From Lineus longissimus (Eukaryota > Nemertea > Pilidiophora > Heteronemertea > Lineidae), in contig NC_088309.1 in NCBI RefSeq assembly GCF_910592395.1, positions 9,736,501 to 9,800,500 of the forward strand: a stretch of 64,000 bases of DNA. The letters are read 5' to 3'. Below the pieces are notes generated by a model, which saw only the letters and a list, made by a program, of their open reading frames with translations, had not been told where the DNA came from and did no database searches. The translations under genes and the position numbers were made by a program. Below are positions 1 to 10,091 of the stretch, one piece after another. The first letter of the stretch is position 1; every line of letters starts with the position of its first letter.

Positions 1-845
1 CCTCTTCCGCCGAGCCAGTGCAGCCACGCACCAACCAAAGAACCGTCTTACTTTCTTCCCCACGAAAGCCGAGGGTTGATCTTCGAGACATCATCAATGC
101 CAGGAAGTTGAAGCAACTGAAGGAAGTCCCGCAGGAGACAGCAGTCACCAGTTCCAGCAAGCGTCGAGCATGGTCTCGACGGGAGGTGAGTAAGGCTAAT
201 GACACTGATCTAGTTTCTATCTGCAGTGAGCAGGAACTGAAGGAAGTCCCGCAGGAGACAGCAGTCACCAGTTCCAGCAAGCGTCGAGCATGGTCTCGAC
301 GGGAGGTGAGTAAGGCTAATGACACTGATCTAGTTTCTATCTGCAGTGAGCAGGCAGTTGCGACACAACCAAAGGAATCCTGTCCAGTTCGAGCGAAACG
401 TCCTGCGCCCACCATGGCTCCCGAGGGAACTTGCTTGAAGAGGCCACGTCTATCCGCGGCGCCGATCATGACTCCTTCAGCTGCTGTTCCACGTCAAGCA
501 CCGAAGATGCCAGTAGAACTACGAACAGGGGTGCAGAATCTTCATACCAGACAGATGCCAGGACCATCATCACCCGTGATTTTCCATGCTATCCGATCCG
601 GCACCAAGCGACGTCGACAAGAAGATCAGGAAGATGCCCTCCCACCAACCAAGCGCCAGCGGACACATGCCACCACCGTGCCCTTTGCTGTACCAGTCAA
701 GACACCAGAACGCCCAGCAGTCCAGATGCACCCACTCTGTGTCCAACCGACGAAGACTTGGAAGACCACCGCGATCAGTGAGTTGGATGGCATGACAGAT
801 GACGATCTACTTGGGGCTTTGGATGACATGCTAGCAAGTATCTAG
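1..845 (+). CDS. Tandem-family gene copy A, 3' part (unknown basic S/TP-rich protein)
   Basis: The 3' part of the first of three near-identical tandem genes; the 5' end lies outside the window. Codons start at base 3 and run open to the stop at 843-845. The product is unrecognised. It is rich in Lys/Arg, Ser and Pro, has nuclear-localisation-like basic clusters (KRRR, KRQR) and ends in an acidic tail (ELDGMTDDDLLGALDDMLASI-like). It contains two copies of a 120-bp repeat. Each copy has a GTGAGT donor (186 and 306) and a CAG acceptor 48 nt later, so either two 48-nt introns (186-233, 306-353) are removed or the DNA is read through as 40-residue repeats; both keep the frame. Compared with copy B it has one repeat fewer and a Val-Ile-Phe for Val-Thr-Phe change near base 582. 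A nuclear role is inferred from composition only. Confidence 0.7.
   Translation, partial: SSAEPVQPRTNQRTVLLSSPRKPRVDLRDIINARKLKQLKEVPQETAVTSSSKRRAWSRREVSKANDTDLVSICSEQELKEVPQETAVTSSSKRRAWSRREVSKANDTDLVSICSEQAVATQPKESCPVRAKRPAPTMAPEGTCLKRPRLSAAPIMTPSAAVPRQAPKMPVELRTGVQNLHTRQMPGPSSPVIFHAIRSGTKRRRQEDQEDALPPTKRQRTHATTVPFAVPVKTPERPAVQMHPLCVQPTKTWKTTAISELDGMTDDDLLGALDDMLASI
123..360 (+). repeat. 120-bp exon-intron minisatellite, 2 copies (gene A)
   Basis: Two 120-bp units, almost identical. Each has 72 nt of apparent exon ending in GGGAG and a 48-nt intron-like segment (GTGAGT ... TGAGCAG). Copy number differs between the tandem genes: 2 in A, 3 in B, 2 in C. Confidence 0.9.
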
Positions 846-2500
846 ACCTTTTTAAATCTATTATGATTTATTGTGAAATTTAACAAAAATTTTTTATTAA
901 ATAAGTAAGTACTTGATTTGAAACTAATTTAAAAAATAAAAGGGACTGACAAGTGACATGGTCGAGCCGATAAAAGGAATCTTGAAAAATTAACTTAAAC
1001 CATTTTAAAAATCTGCTACATGCGGGTTCAAAAGTTAACAAAAAATGCATTGACGTTTAAGCAAATTAAAAAAATACCATTATTGTCGACTGTAACAATT
1101 TGTTTAATTTTCTATTGATGTTGATAATTGCATGAACTCATTGTGAGGAAATTGAAAAACTAAAAATCTGATTAGGCCTAAGGAGACCACTGTCTCCATC
1201 ACTGATTGGGAGTGCACGATGCAGGGGATCAAATCCCCACTCCAGGAGAGGTCTCCCTACAGTGGTCTTCCTTTAGGTATCACCCTCTGCTCAATCTAAA
1301 CGATTATTATATCACGACCAAGCGGCAGTCACGTTCATGCACCTTTAATGTCGAATTATCCTGGGGTTGATAAACTTTTATTAGCTAACTTTTATTAGCA
1401 AGGCCTCGAAGGGTTGCTGCGTTATTTCGTTATGATTAAAAGGCAGTAGGTGGAGTATATCAGATGGTAAGCTATACAATTTTTTTGGCGATATGTTAAC
1501 TATTAGAAAGTAAATGTCACTACTTTTGGCCACTGTGCGAAAACTACTGGGCCGATTTCGTTGAAGTTTGTTTTTTCTAATTTTAGGCCGCAAGAGGATA
1601 TTTACACTTCAGTAACCATGGTTAGGAATTTTGTTTGTATGTATTCATGTACATTGAGGTAGTGCATTGATTTTGACATTTTCCTCAGTACTGCTTATTT
1701 CCGGGTGAATTTTGTTGAAACCTTCGGTTCTTTAAAGACGGATGGTAACCTCTAACTCTAGTTGATATTGTTTAGATTCAGGCATTAAGGAAAGTATAGT
1801 GCAAAGGAACCTCTCCTAGTGAATATCTTTCTCTTACCAGCAGGTAATTCCTTTACAAAAAATAATGCATTTCCATTCACTATTTTACACTTGTTTTTCA
1901 GGTGCTGAAGGCATTGAAGTTACTACAAATTTCCACGAAAGGATATGTGAAGTTGTCGTAGCTTGTGGCTGACCAGAAAACCTTTGGACTATATGTGTTG
2001 TCTTTAAGTATCTGTGCAATTTCAAATCAAATTAGTTGAACATTTATCAGGCAAAGCTACCCCAGTTCATCTTTGATCACCTCTACTGCCTATGGCTGTA
2101 GAGTTGCTGTTGAGAATTCCATGGTAGCCAAATGGAGGACTCAAAATTTGTTGATAGATGAGCACTGCACCTTTGGACAAAAATAGGCACTTCAAATTGA
2201 AGTTATCTAAGAACCAAGGTGATAGAAAAGGGCCTAACAAAATAACTTTGATAACAAAATCTCCATCTGAATATGTTTGAGTGCAGATATTGGTACGGGA
2301 ATCAAGATGGCACCACTATATTTCAGATTGCAGATGGGTCATTTTCTGAAGTAGGTGATGATGTCTGTGTAAATTATTCAAGTGCTATTTGTGCTGTCTA
2401 TGACATTTTGTACATTTCTATTGTAAATAAACTGATGTATCCGAATGCTGGATTAGTTATTAATTCATATGGTCAAAAAACATCTTCTTGTGAGAATACC
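846..2500. other. Spacer A-B, first part: 3' flank of gene A
   Basis: AT-rich 3' flank of gene A, repeated after genes B and (in part) C. ATTAAATAAG near 896 could serve in polyadenylation. It holds a 99-nt hairpin (annotated separately). At 1902-1961 there is a candidate terminal exon: it follows TTTTTCAG, reads VLKALKLLQISTKGYVKLS, then stops. In spacer B the equivalent (7070-7129) has one silent change and the same stop. A 76-codon ORF at 2273-2503 is shared by A and B but has no coding hallmark beyond being open. No other gene is recognised. Confidence 0.5.
1178..1276. repeat. 99-nt nested hairpin element, copy A
   Basis: Outer arms CTAAGGAGACCACTGT and ACAGTGGTCTTCCTTTAG are complementary apart from small bulges. 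Inside, GGAGT pairs with ACTCC and GGGGAT with ATCCCC around a CAA loop. The inner part loosely resembles a Pol III B box (GGATCAAATCC). It is conserved at the same place behind all three genes. Confidence 0.75.
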
Positions 2501-2502
2501 TA

Positions 2503-2900
2503 AGAACACAGTAGAATGTTGAATGGTATTTCCTGTGTAACTTACCAGCATAGTAACACAGGAGAGCGTTTAATGGTATTTCTCCTGTGTGTGAATAGGC
2601 CTACCTAGAAACACAGGAGAGTGTTGAATGGTATTTCTCCTGTGTGAATACCTAAAAACACAGTAGAGTGTTGAATGGTATTTCTCCTGTGTGAATACCT
2701 AAAAACACAGGCCAGAGTGTTGAATGGTATTTCTCCTGTGTGAATAGGCCTACCTAAAAACACAGGAGAGTGTTGAATGGTATTTCTCCTGTGTGAATAC
2801 TTAAAAACACAGGAGAGTGTTGAATGGTATTTCTCCTGTGTGGATAACTTTTAGACCATATTAATAGCAGAGAGTTGAATGGTATTTCTCCCGTCTGCAT
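2503..2900. repeat. Hairpin minisatellite in spacer A-B
   Basis: About eight units of roughly 47-57 bp. Most carry the perfect inverted repeat ACACAGGAGA ... TCTCCTGTGT around a loop of about 15 nt (GTGTTGAATGGTATT). The first and last units are degenerate. On the minus strand a unit reads HTGEIPF, one residue from the C2H2 zinc-finger linker HTGEKPF. Confidence 0.85.
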
Positions 2901-3119
2901 AACTTTGACATTTCGCAGTAGATTAAACCTGAGGTTTAGATGCCTTTTATGATGTTAATTAATGAATGAGATTTTCCCTCTTGAATGATGTTTGAAACAG
3001 TTATTCTTCTGTGCTGATACATCATGTTGGCAATCTTGAGGGCGAATTGAGCCTCCCGTTCTGTATGTTTTAGGCCGTACGGCCGCCATGGGTTCACGGC
3101 TACGGCAGGCCATGCCAAG

Positions 3120-3340
3120 ATCCCAATCACTGCGTGGGACGATCCCGCCATATCACAGGTGCGGGCACATTCCACGCACAGAGACGAGACGCATGCGCCA
3201 ATCCACAAACGCGTGGAGCTTCATAGCGGTGACGTCACACTACAAATGCAACAATACGTCTTGACGTAACTTTTGCTTTTTGCGTCACGTCCGAGGACGT
3301 ACATACGGGTTTTTCATGACGTCAACTCCCTAGTTACCAC
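3120..3340 (+). promoter_or_regulatory. CRE/NRF1/CCAAT-rich promoter of gene B
   Basis: GC-richer block ahead of the untranslated first exon. It has two perfect CRE/ATF palindromes TGACGTCA (3230-3237, 3317-3324), the related TGACGTAA and GCGTCACGT between them, an NRF1-like GCATGCGCC and an adjacent CCAAT (about 3190-3205). No TATA box is clear. The same block precedes gene C. That it acts as a promoter is inferred from motif density and position. Confidence 0.6.
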
Positions 3341-4336
3341 ATCTTTTTCATTCGAAGAAGCTGCGCGTGACATTGCTCCGACTTTTGTCGATTTTGGTGA
3401 GTGAAAATAACAACGGGGGTTAATGCATGTTATTGCAGTCGATGTAGAATGGTTAGCCACATATTTTGATCTATTTTTGGTTAAATTATTTATATCACTT
3501 TTAGAGAAAAGTTGATTTTAATTCAGCGACGATTACGAAAAAGGCGCGCGTTCGCCATTTTTTTGAAACCGCCCGTTTCGCCCTGAGTCCCCCTCCCGCC
3601 AACCGACCCACACCCAGGCCAAGCCCCTGCTACTAAGTTAGTTGTAAGGTTAATTGTATGTCCACATTGTTTACATGGTTTGGGGCTTGGAGGACGGTTT
3701 TTATTGCCAGAGCAGTATCCGACTTCTTTTGACTTTTCGTTATCGTATATGTCTTGACATCTGACTTTTGCGCCAGGGAGGAGGTAGGCCTACACAATAC
3801 ATCCCACCATCAAGTTGTCCCTTTGATTGATAAAATCCCTTCCACTCCTCGAATATATACCCCAGTCTTATGCTTCTCCCCTCGCACACGTTGCTCGGTC
3901 CAGGCATGCCAGGGAGTGATCAACTACCTGCTCGGTCATAGGCTATCGAGTGAAAAGCCCGGAAGCTCAGGGTGTGAATTAGGCTATAGGTTGCTCATGA
4001 TTCGACCAAATTATATAATATCGACCCACAACGAAACGTGGGTGGACGTTTTCCCGAACTCTCTGCTGACTTCTGTCCTGGCTGGTCTCGTGATACGCGC
4101 AACGCCGGTATCTAGACTCCCGGGACAGTCCATTTCGTCGAATCCTAATTGGATGGGCGACAGGCCGAGTCCGGTTCAATGCGTCCGGAGTGTACGGTAG
4201 ATCGGCATGCAAAATCTTGACATAGTGTGTTTTAATTTTTTTCAAATTACAGAGCCACCAAACGCTGATTTTGTGAGTCAAGCTGCTATACGCATTTCTC
4301 CAGAATTCTGCTCCGTATCATTCTATCAAATCCAAG

Positions 4337-6010
4337 ATGCCGATTGTGAACGATCCTTACCTGATGTTGTCCTCTCCGACTGACACAGGTTATGCGAAAC
4401 GTAAGTTAAAAAAAAGAAAAAAATTCTCACAAAATGTATTAAGCGTTTATTAGTTTAACACTTCATTGTATCAGGTCCGACATGAATTATCATCTTAGAT
4501 ACATTATCTATCTTATTCTTTTGTCTGTTTTCCAGGATTCCGAAACCGTTCAAGATCTCGTTCCAGAAGACGCCGAACCAACTCGCTTGAAGGTCCAGCC
4601 ATCAACTTGCGCCGAGTGAAGATGAACCTCTCGGGACTCCAGCCGCAGTCGAGATCCATCATGGACTGCCGTGGGTACGTATCCCCGGTAAGTAAACATC
4701 TAATCAAGAATATCTTAGTCTCTCATTGCAGTAAAGCCAGTAACGCCTACATCAGAGACCTTGCAGCATTGGACGCGAGACGTGATGAGACCCCTTGGGA
4801 GTGCTGCGACGAGCCGAGGACACCGACCAAGGAGTTCTCCTTCCACGACCTACAGAACAGGTTACGGGCGAAGAAGCAGAGATGTGAAGAGATGGCGTAC
4901 AAGATGCCGACACCCAGTACCTTGACCGTATCTCCGTGTGTGAAGGAGGAACAGCCTTGCCAGCGAGCGTTGCCCCAGAGTCCTACGGTCGCCAGCCCCG
5001 TGATCGACCTCCGTGCCAAGCTGACCCCACGAACGATTGCCATCCCCTCTTCCGCCGAGCCAGTGCAGCCACGCACCAACCAAAGAACCGTCTTACTTTC
5101 TTCCCCACGAAAGCCGAGGGTTGATCTTCGAGACATCATCAATGCCAGGAAGTTGAAGCAACTGAAGGAAGTCCCGCAGGAGACAGCAGTCACCAGTTCC
5201 AGCAAGCGTCGAGCATGGTCTCGACGGGAGGTGAGTAAGGCTAATGACACTGATCTAGTTTCTATCTGCAGTGAGCAGGAACTGAAGGAAGTCCCGCAGG
5301 AGACAGCAGTCACCAGTTCCAGCAAGCGTCCAGCATGGTCTCGACGGGAGGTGAGTAAGGCTAATGACACTGATCTAGTTTCTATCTGCAGTGAGCAGGA
5401 ACTGAAGGAAGTCCCGCAGGAGACAGCAGTCACCAGTTCCAGCAAGCGTCGAGCATGGTCTCGACGGGAGGTGAGTAAGGCTAATGACACTGATCTAGTT
5501 TCTATCTGCAGTGAGCAGGCAGTTGCGACACAACCAAAGGAATCCTGTCCAGTTCGAGCGAAACGTCCTGCGCCCACCATGGCTCCCGAGGGAACTTGCT
5601 TGAAGAGGCCACGTCTATCCGCGGCGCCGATCATGACTCCTTCAGCTGCTGTTCCACGTCAAGCACCGAAGATGCCAGTAGAACTACGAACAGGGGTGCA
5701 GAATCTTCATACCAGACAGATGCCAGGACCATCATCACCCGTGACTTTCCATGCTATCCGATCCGGCACCAAGCGACGTCGACAAGAAGATCAGGAAGAT
5801 GCCCTCCCACCAACCAAGCGCCAGCGGACACATGCCACCACCGTGCCCTTTGCTGTACCAGTCAAGACACCAGAACGCCCAGCAGTCCAGATGCACCCAC
5901 TCTGTGTCCAACCGACGAAGACTTGGAAGACCACCGCGATCAGTGAGTTGGATGGCATGACAGATGATGATCTACTTGGGGCTTTGGATGACATGCTAGC
6001 AAGTATCTAG
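4337..6010 (+). CDS. Tandem-family gene copy B, apparently complete (unknown basic S/TP-rich protein)
   Basis: The only copy that looks complete and intact. A probable untranslated exon ends at 3396 (TTTTG|GTGAGT); the next exon starts at 4253 and holds the ATG at 4337 (MPIVNDPYLMLSSPTDTGYAKR). Intron 4401-4535 (GTAAGT...TTCCAG) follows, then one long open stretch to the stop at 6008-6010. Read through, the product is 512 residues. Removing a 57-nt intron (4675-4731) and three 48-nt introns (5231-5278, 5351-5398, 5471-5518), all multiples of three, gives 445. Visible features: an Arg/Ser-rich N-terminus, many SP/TP sites, basic clusters (KRPRL, KRRR, KRQR) and an acidic hydrophobic tail. No family is recognised; a nuclear, phospho-regulated role is only inference. 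All splice sites are read from sequence and not confirmed. Confidence 0.75.
5161..5520 (+). repeat. 120-bp exon-intron minisatellite, 3 copies (gene B)
   Basis: Three consecutive 120-bp units within the coding region. The middle unit has CGTCCAGCATGG where the other two have CGTCGAGCATGG (Arg to Pro). Each unit repeats the exon together with its own donor, branch-like CTAAT and acceptor. Confidence 0.92.
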
Positions 6011-6330
6011 ACCTTTTTAAATCTATTATGATTTATTGTGAAATTTTAACTAATAATTTTTATTAAATAAGTAAGTACTTGATTTGAAACTAATTTTAAA
6101 AGGGACTGACATGGTCGAGCCGAAAAAAGGAATCTTGAAAAATTAACTTAAACCATTTTAAAAATCTGCTACATGCGGGTTCAAAAGTTAATAAAAAATG
6201 CATGGACGTTTAAGCAAATTAAAATAATACCATTATTGCCGATAGTAACAATTTGTTTAATATCCTATTGATGTTGATAATTGCATGTACTCATTGTGAG
6301 GAAATTGAAAAACTAAAAATCTGATTAGGC

Positions 6331-6429
6331 CTAAGGAGACCACTGTCTCCATCACTGATTGGGAGTGCACGATGCAGGGGATCAAATCCCCACTCCAGGA
6401 GAGGTCTCCCTACAGTGGTCTTCCTTTAG
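6331..6429. repeat. 99-nt nested hairpin element, copy B
   Basis: Same hairpin as at 1178-1276, with both arm pairs preserved, 320 nt behind the stop of gene B. Confidence 0.75.
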
Positions 6430-7668
6430 GTATCACCCTCTGCTCAATCTAAACGATTATTATATCACGACCAAGCGGCTGCAGCCACGTTCATGCACCT
6501 TTAATGTCGAATTATCCTGGGGTTGATAAACTTTTATTAGCTAACTTTTATTAGCAAGGCCTCGAAGGGTTGCTGCGTTATTTCGTCATGATTAAAAGGC
6601 AGTAGGTGGAGTAAATCGGATGGTAAGCCATACAATTTTTTTGGCGATATGTCAACTATTAGAAAGTAAATGTCACTACTGTCCTTTTGGCCACTGTGCG
6701 AAAACTACTGGGCCGATTTCGTTGAAGTTTGTTTTTTCTAATTTTAGGCCGCAAGAGGATATTTACACTTCAGTAACCATGGTTAGGAATTTTGTTTGTA
6801 TGTATTCATGTACATTGAGGTAGTGCATTGATTTTGACATTTTCCTCAGTACTGCTTATATCCGGGTGAATTTTGTTGAAACCTTCGGTTCTTTAAAGAC
6901 GGTTGGTAACCTCTAACTGTAGTTGATATCAAACTTTATGTTTAGATTCAGGCATTAAGGAAAGTATAGTGCAAAGGAACCTCTCCTAGTGAATACCTCT
7001 CATACCGGCAGGTAATTCCTTTACAAAAAATAATGCATTTCCATTTACTATTTTACACTTGTTTTTCAGGTGCTGAAGGCATTGAAGTTACTACAAATTT
7101 CCACGAAAGGATATGTCAAGTTGTCGTAGCCGGTGGCTGACCAGAAAACCTTTTGACTATATGTGTTGTCTTTTAGTATCTGTGCAATTTACTTAGTTGA
7201 ACATTTATCAGGCAAAGCTACCCCAGTTCATCTCTGATCACCTCTACTACCTAATACATGGCTGTAGAGTTTCTGTTGAGAATTCCATGGTAGCCAAATG
7301 GAGGGCTCAAAATTTTGTTGATAGATGAGCACTGCACCTTTGGACAAAAATAGGCACTTCAAATTGAAGTTATCTAAGAACCAAGATGATAGAAAAGGGC
7401 CTAACAAAACAACTTGATAACAAAATCTCCATCTGAATATGTTTGAGTGCAGATATTGGTACGGGAATCAAGATGGCATCACTATATTTCAGATTGCAGA
7501 TGGGTCATTTTCTGAAGTAGGTGATGATGTCTGTGTAAATAATTCAAGTGCTATTTGTGCTGTCTATGACATTTTGTACATTTCTATTGTAAATAAACTG
7601 ATGTATCCGAATGCTGGATTAGTTATTAATTCATATGGTCAAAAAACATCTTCTTGTGAGAATACCTA

Positions 7669-8062
7669 AGAACACAGTAGAATGTTGAATGGTATTTCCT
7701 GTGTAACTTACCAGCATAGTAACACAGGAGAGCGTTTAATGGTATTTCTCCTGTGTGAATAGGCCTACCTAGAAACACAGGAGAGTGTTGAATGGTATTT
7801 CTCCTGTGTGAATACCTAAAAACACAGTAGAGTGTTGAATGGTATTTCTCCTGTGTGAATACCTAAAAACACAGGCCAGAGTGTTGAATGGTATTTCTCC
7901 TGTGTGAATAGGCCTACCTTAAAACACAGGAGAGTGTTGAATGGTATTTCTCCTGTGTGAATACTTAAAAACACAGGAGAGTGTTGAATGGTATTTCTCC
8001 TGTGTGGATAACTTTTAGACCATATTAATAGCAGAGAGTTGAATGGTATTTCTCCCGTCTGC
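7669..8062. repeat. Hairpin minisatellite in spacer B-C
   Basis: Second copy of the ACACAGGAGA/TCTCCTGTGT hairpin array, in the same order and with nearly the same unit variants as at 2503-2900. The array therefore predates the duplication. Confidence 0.85.
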
Positions 8063-8225
8063 ATAACTTTGACATTTCGCAGTAGATTAAACCTGAGGTT
8101 TAGATGCCTTTTATGATGTTAATTAATGAATGAGATTTTCCCTCTTGAATGATGTTTGAAACAGTTATTCTTCTGTGCTGATACATCATGTTGGCAATCT
8201 TGAGGGCGAATTGAGCCTTCCCGTT

Positions 8226-8805
8226 TATGGCTGGCGGGAGTGGACAAATATCTGAATTAAGGGTCGGGATAAATCAGATTTATACCACGACTATATTCAT
8301 AATAGCAGACAGCCAATCAGAGAGCCGAATTTCATGAATTATGGTGACCATTAAATCTGAATTATACCACGACATAAATGAATCAACCCACGACTATAAT
8401 CGTTTTAGACCCACGACTATATTCGTAATAGCAGACAGCCAATCAGAGAGCCGAATTTATGGACGGAAGTGCGATTTATGGACGCCGGAAGTGCGATATA
8501 TGGACGCCGGAAGTGCTATTTATGGCGTCCAATATCGCACTTCCGGCGTCCATAAATCGCACTTCCGTCCATAAATTCGGCTCTCTGATTGGCTGTCTGC
8601 TATTACGAATATAGTCGTGGGTCTAAAACGATTATAGTCGTGGGTTGATTCATTTATGTCGTGGTATAATTCAGATTTAATGGTCACCATAATTCATGAA
8701 ATGCGGGGTTCTGATTGGCTGTCTACTATTATGAATATAGTCGTGGTATAAATCTGATTTATCCCGACCCTTAATTCAGATATTTGTCCACTCCCGCCAG
8801 CCATA
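8226..8805. mobile_element. 580-bp fold-back (MITE-like) element with 6-bp target duplication
   Basis: A nearly complete palindrome. It starts TATGGCTGGCGGG, ends CCCGCCAGCCATA, and the complementarity continues inward with few breaks to a centre near 8515-8530. It is flanked by CCCGTT (8220-8225 and 8806-8811). The paralogous spacer A-B has a single CCCGTT at 3055-3060 and no element, which is a natural empty site. No ORF of transposase type is present, so it would be non-autonomous. The superfamily is not assigned. Confidence 0.9.
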
Positions 8806-8879
8806 CCCGTTCTGTATGTTTTAGGCCGTACGGCCGCCATGGGTTCACGGCTACGGCAGGCCATGCCAAGATCCCAATC

Positions 8880-9090
8880 ACTGCGTGGGACGATCCCGCC
8901 ATATCACAGGTGCGGGCACATTCCACGCACAGAGACGAGACGCATGCGCCAATCCACAAACGCGTGGAGCTTCATAGCGGTGACGTCACACTACAAATGC
9001 AACAATACGTCTTGACGTAACTTTTGCTTTTGCGTCACGTCCGAGGACGTACATACGGGTTTTTCATGACGTCAACTCCCTAGTTACCAC
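8880..9090 (+). promoter_or_regulatory. CRE/NRF1/CCAAT-rich promoter of gene C
   Basis: Copy of the block at 3120-3340, with both TGACGTCA palindromes, the TGACGTAA site and the NRF1-like/CCAAT pair preserved. The 580-bp fold-back element now sits directly upstream. The untranslated exon again ends in TTTTG|GTGAGT (donor at 9147). Confidence 0.6.
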
Positions 9091-10091
9091 ATCTTTTTCA
9101 TTCGAAGAAGCTGCGCGTGACATTGCTCCGACTTTTGTCGATTTTGGTGAGTGAAAATAACAACGGGGGTTAATGCATGTTATTGCAGTCGATGTAGAAT
9201 GGTTAGCCGCATATTTTGATCTATTTTTGGTTAAATTATTTATATCACTTTTAGAGAAAAGTTGATTTTAATTCAGCGACGATTACGAAAAAGGCGCGCG
9301 TTCGCCATTTTTTTGAAACCGTCCGTTTCACCCTGAGTCCCCCTCCCGCCAACCGACCCACACCCAGGCCAAGCCCCTGCTACTAAGTTAGTTGTAAGGT
9401 TAATTGTATGTCCACATTGTTTACATGGTTCGGGGCTTGGAGGACGGTTTTTATTGCCAGAGCAGTATCCGACTTCTTTTGACTTTTCGTTATCGTATAT
9501 GTCTTGACATCTGACTTTTGCGCCAGGGAGGAGGTAGGCCTACACAATACATCCCACCATCAAGTTGTCCCTTTGATTGATAAAATCCCTTCCACTCCTC
9601 GAATATATACCCCAGTCTTATGCTTCTCCCCTCGCACACGTTGCTCGGTCCAGGCATGCCAGGGAGTGATCAACTACCTGCTCGGTCATAGGCTATCGAG
9701 TGAAAAGCCCGGAAGCTCAGGGTGTGAATTAGGCTATAGGTTGCTCATGTTTCGACCAAATTATATAATATCGACCCACAACGAAACGTGGGTGGACGTT
9801 TTCCCGAACTCTCTGCTGACTTCTGTCCTGGCTGGTCTCGTGATACGCGCAACGCCGGTATCTAGATTGGACTCCCGGGACAGTCCATTTCGTCGAATCC
9901 TAATTGGATGGGCGACAGGACGAGTCCGGTTCAATGCGTCCGGAGTGTACGGTAGATCGGCATGCAAAATCTTGACATAGTGTGTTTTAATTTTTTTCAA
10001 ATTACAGAGCCACCAAACGCTGATTTTGTGAGTCGAGCTGCTATACGCATTTCTCCAGAATTCTGCTCCGTATCATTCTATCAAATCCAAG

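Larger units (their letters stand above)
6011..8219. other. Spacer B-C, first part: 3' flank of gene B
   Basis: Nearly identical to the spacer after gene A, with scattered small indels. It carries the same 99-nt hairpin, candidate 3' exon (7070-7129) and hairpin minisatellite. No independent gene is recognised. Confidence 0.6.

Noticed and set aside
1206-1260. tRNA gene suggested by GGATCAAATCC
   Set aside because: No acceptor stem, anticodon arm or proper A box at the right spacing; it is the inner stem of a longer hairpin.
2503-2900. CRISPR-like array of repeats and spacers
   Set aside because: Animal nuclear DNA; the units are contiguous hairpin minisatellite units without unique spacers or cas genes.
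3754-4200. 148-codon ORF in the 5' UTR intron of gene B (158 codons before gene C)
   Set aside because: An insertion between the copies changes its frame and C-terminus, which is not expected of a conserved protein; it lies between a good donor and acceptor.
4747-5634. Minus-strand ORF of 295 codons opposite gene B (also opposite C)
   Set aside because: It is open mainly because the repeated coding strand lacks the complementary stop words. It has no domain, and the plus frame has the splice sites and promoter.
5596-5946. Plus-strand 116-codon and 69-codon overlapping ORFs in the tandem genes
   Set aside because: Shadow frames of the main reading frame; Ser/Thr/His-rich composition reflects frame shift of the same DNA.
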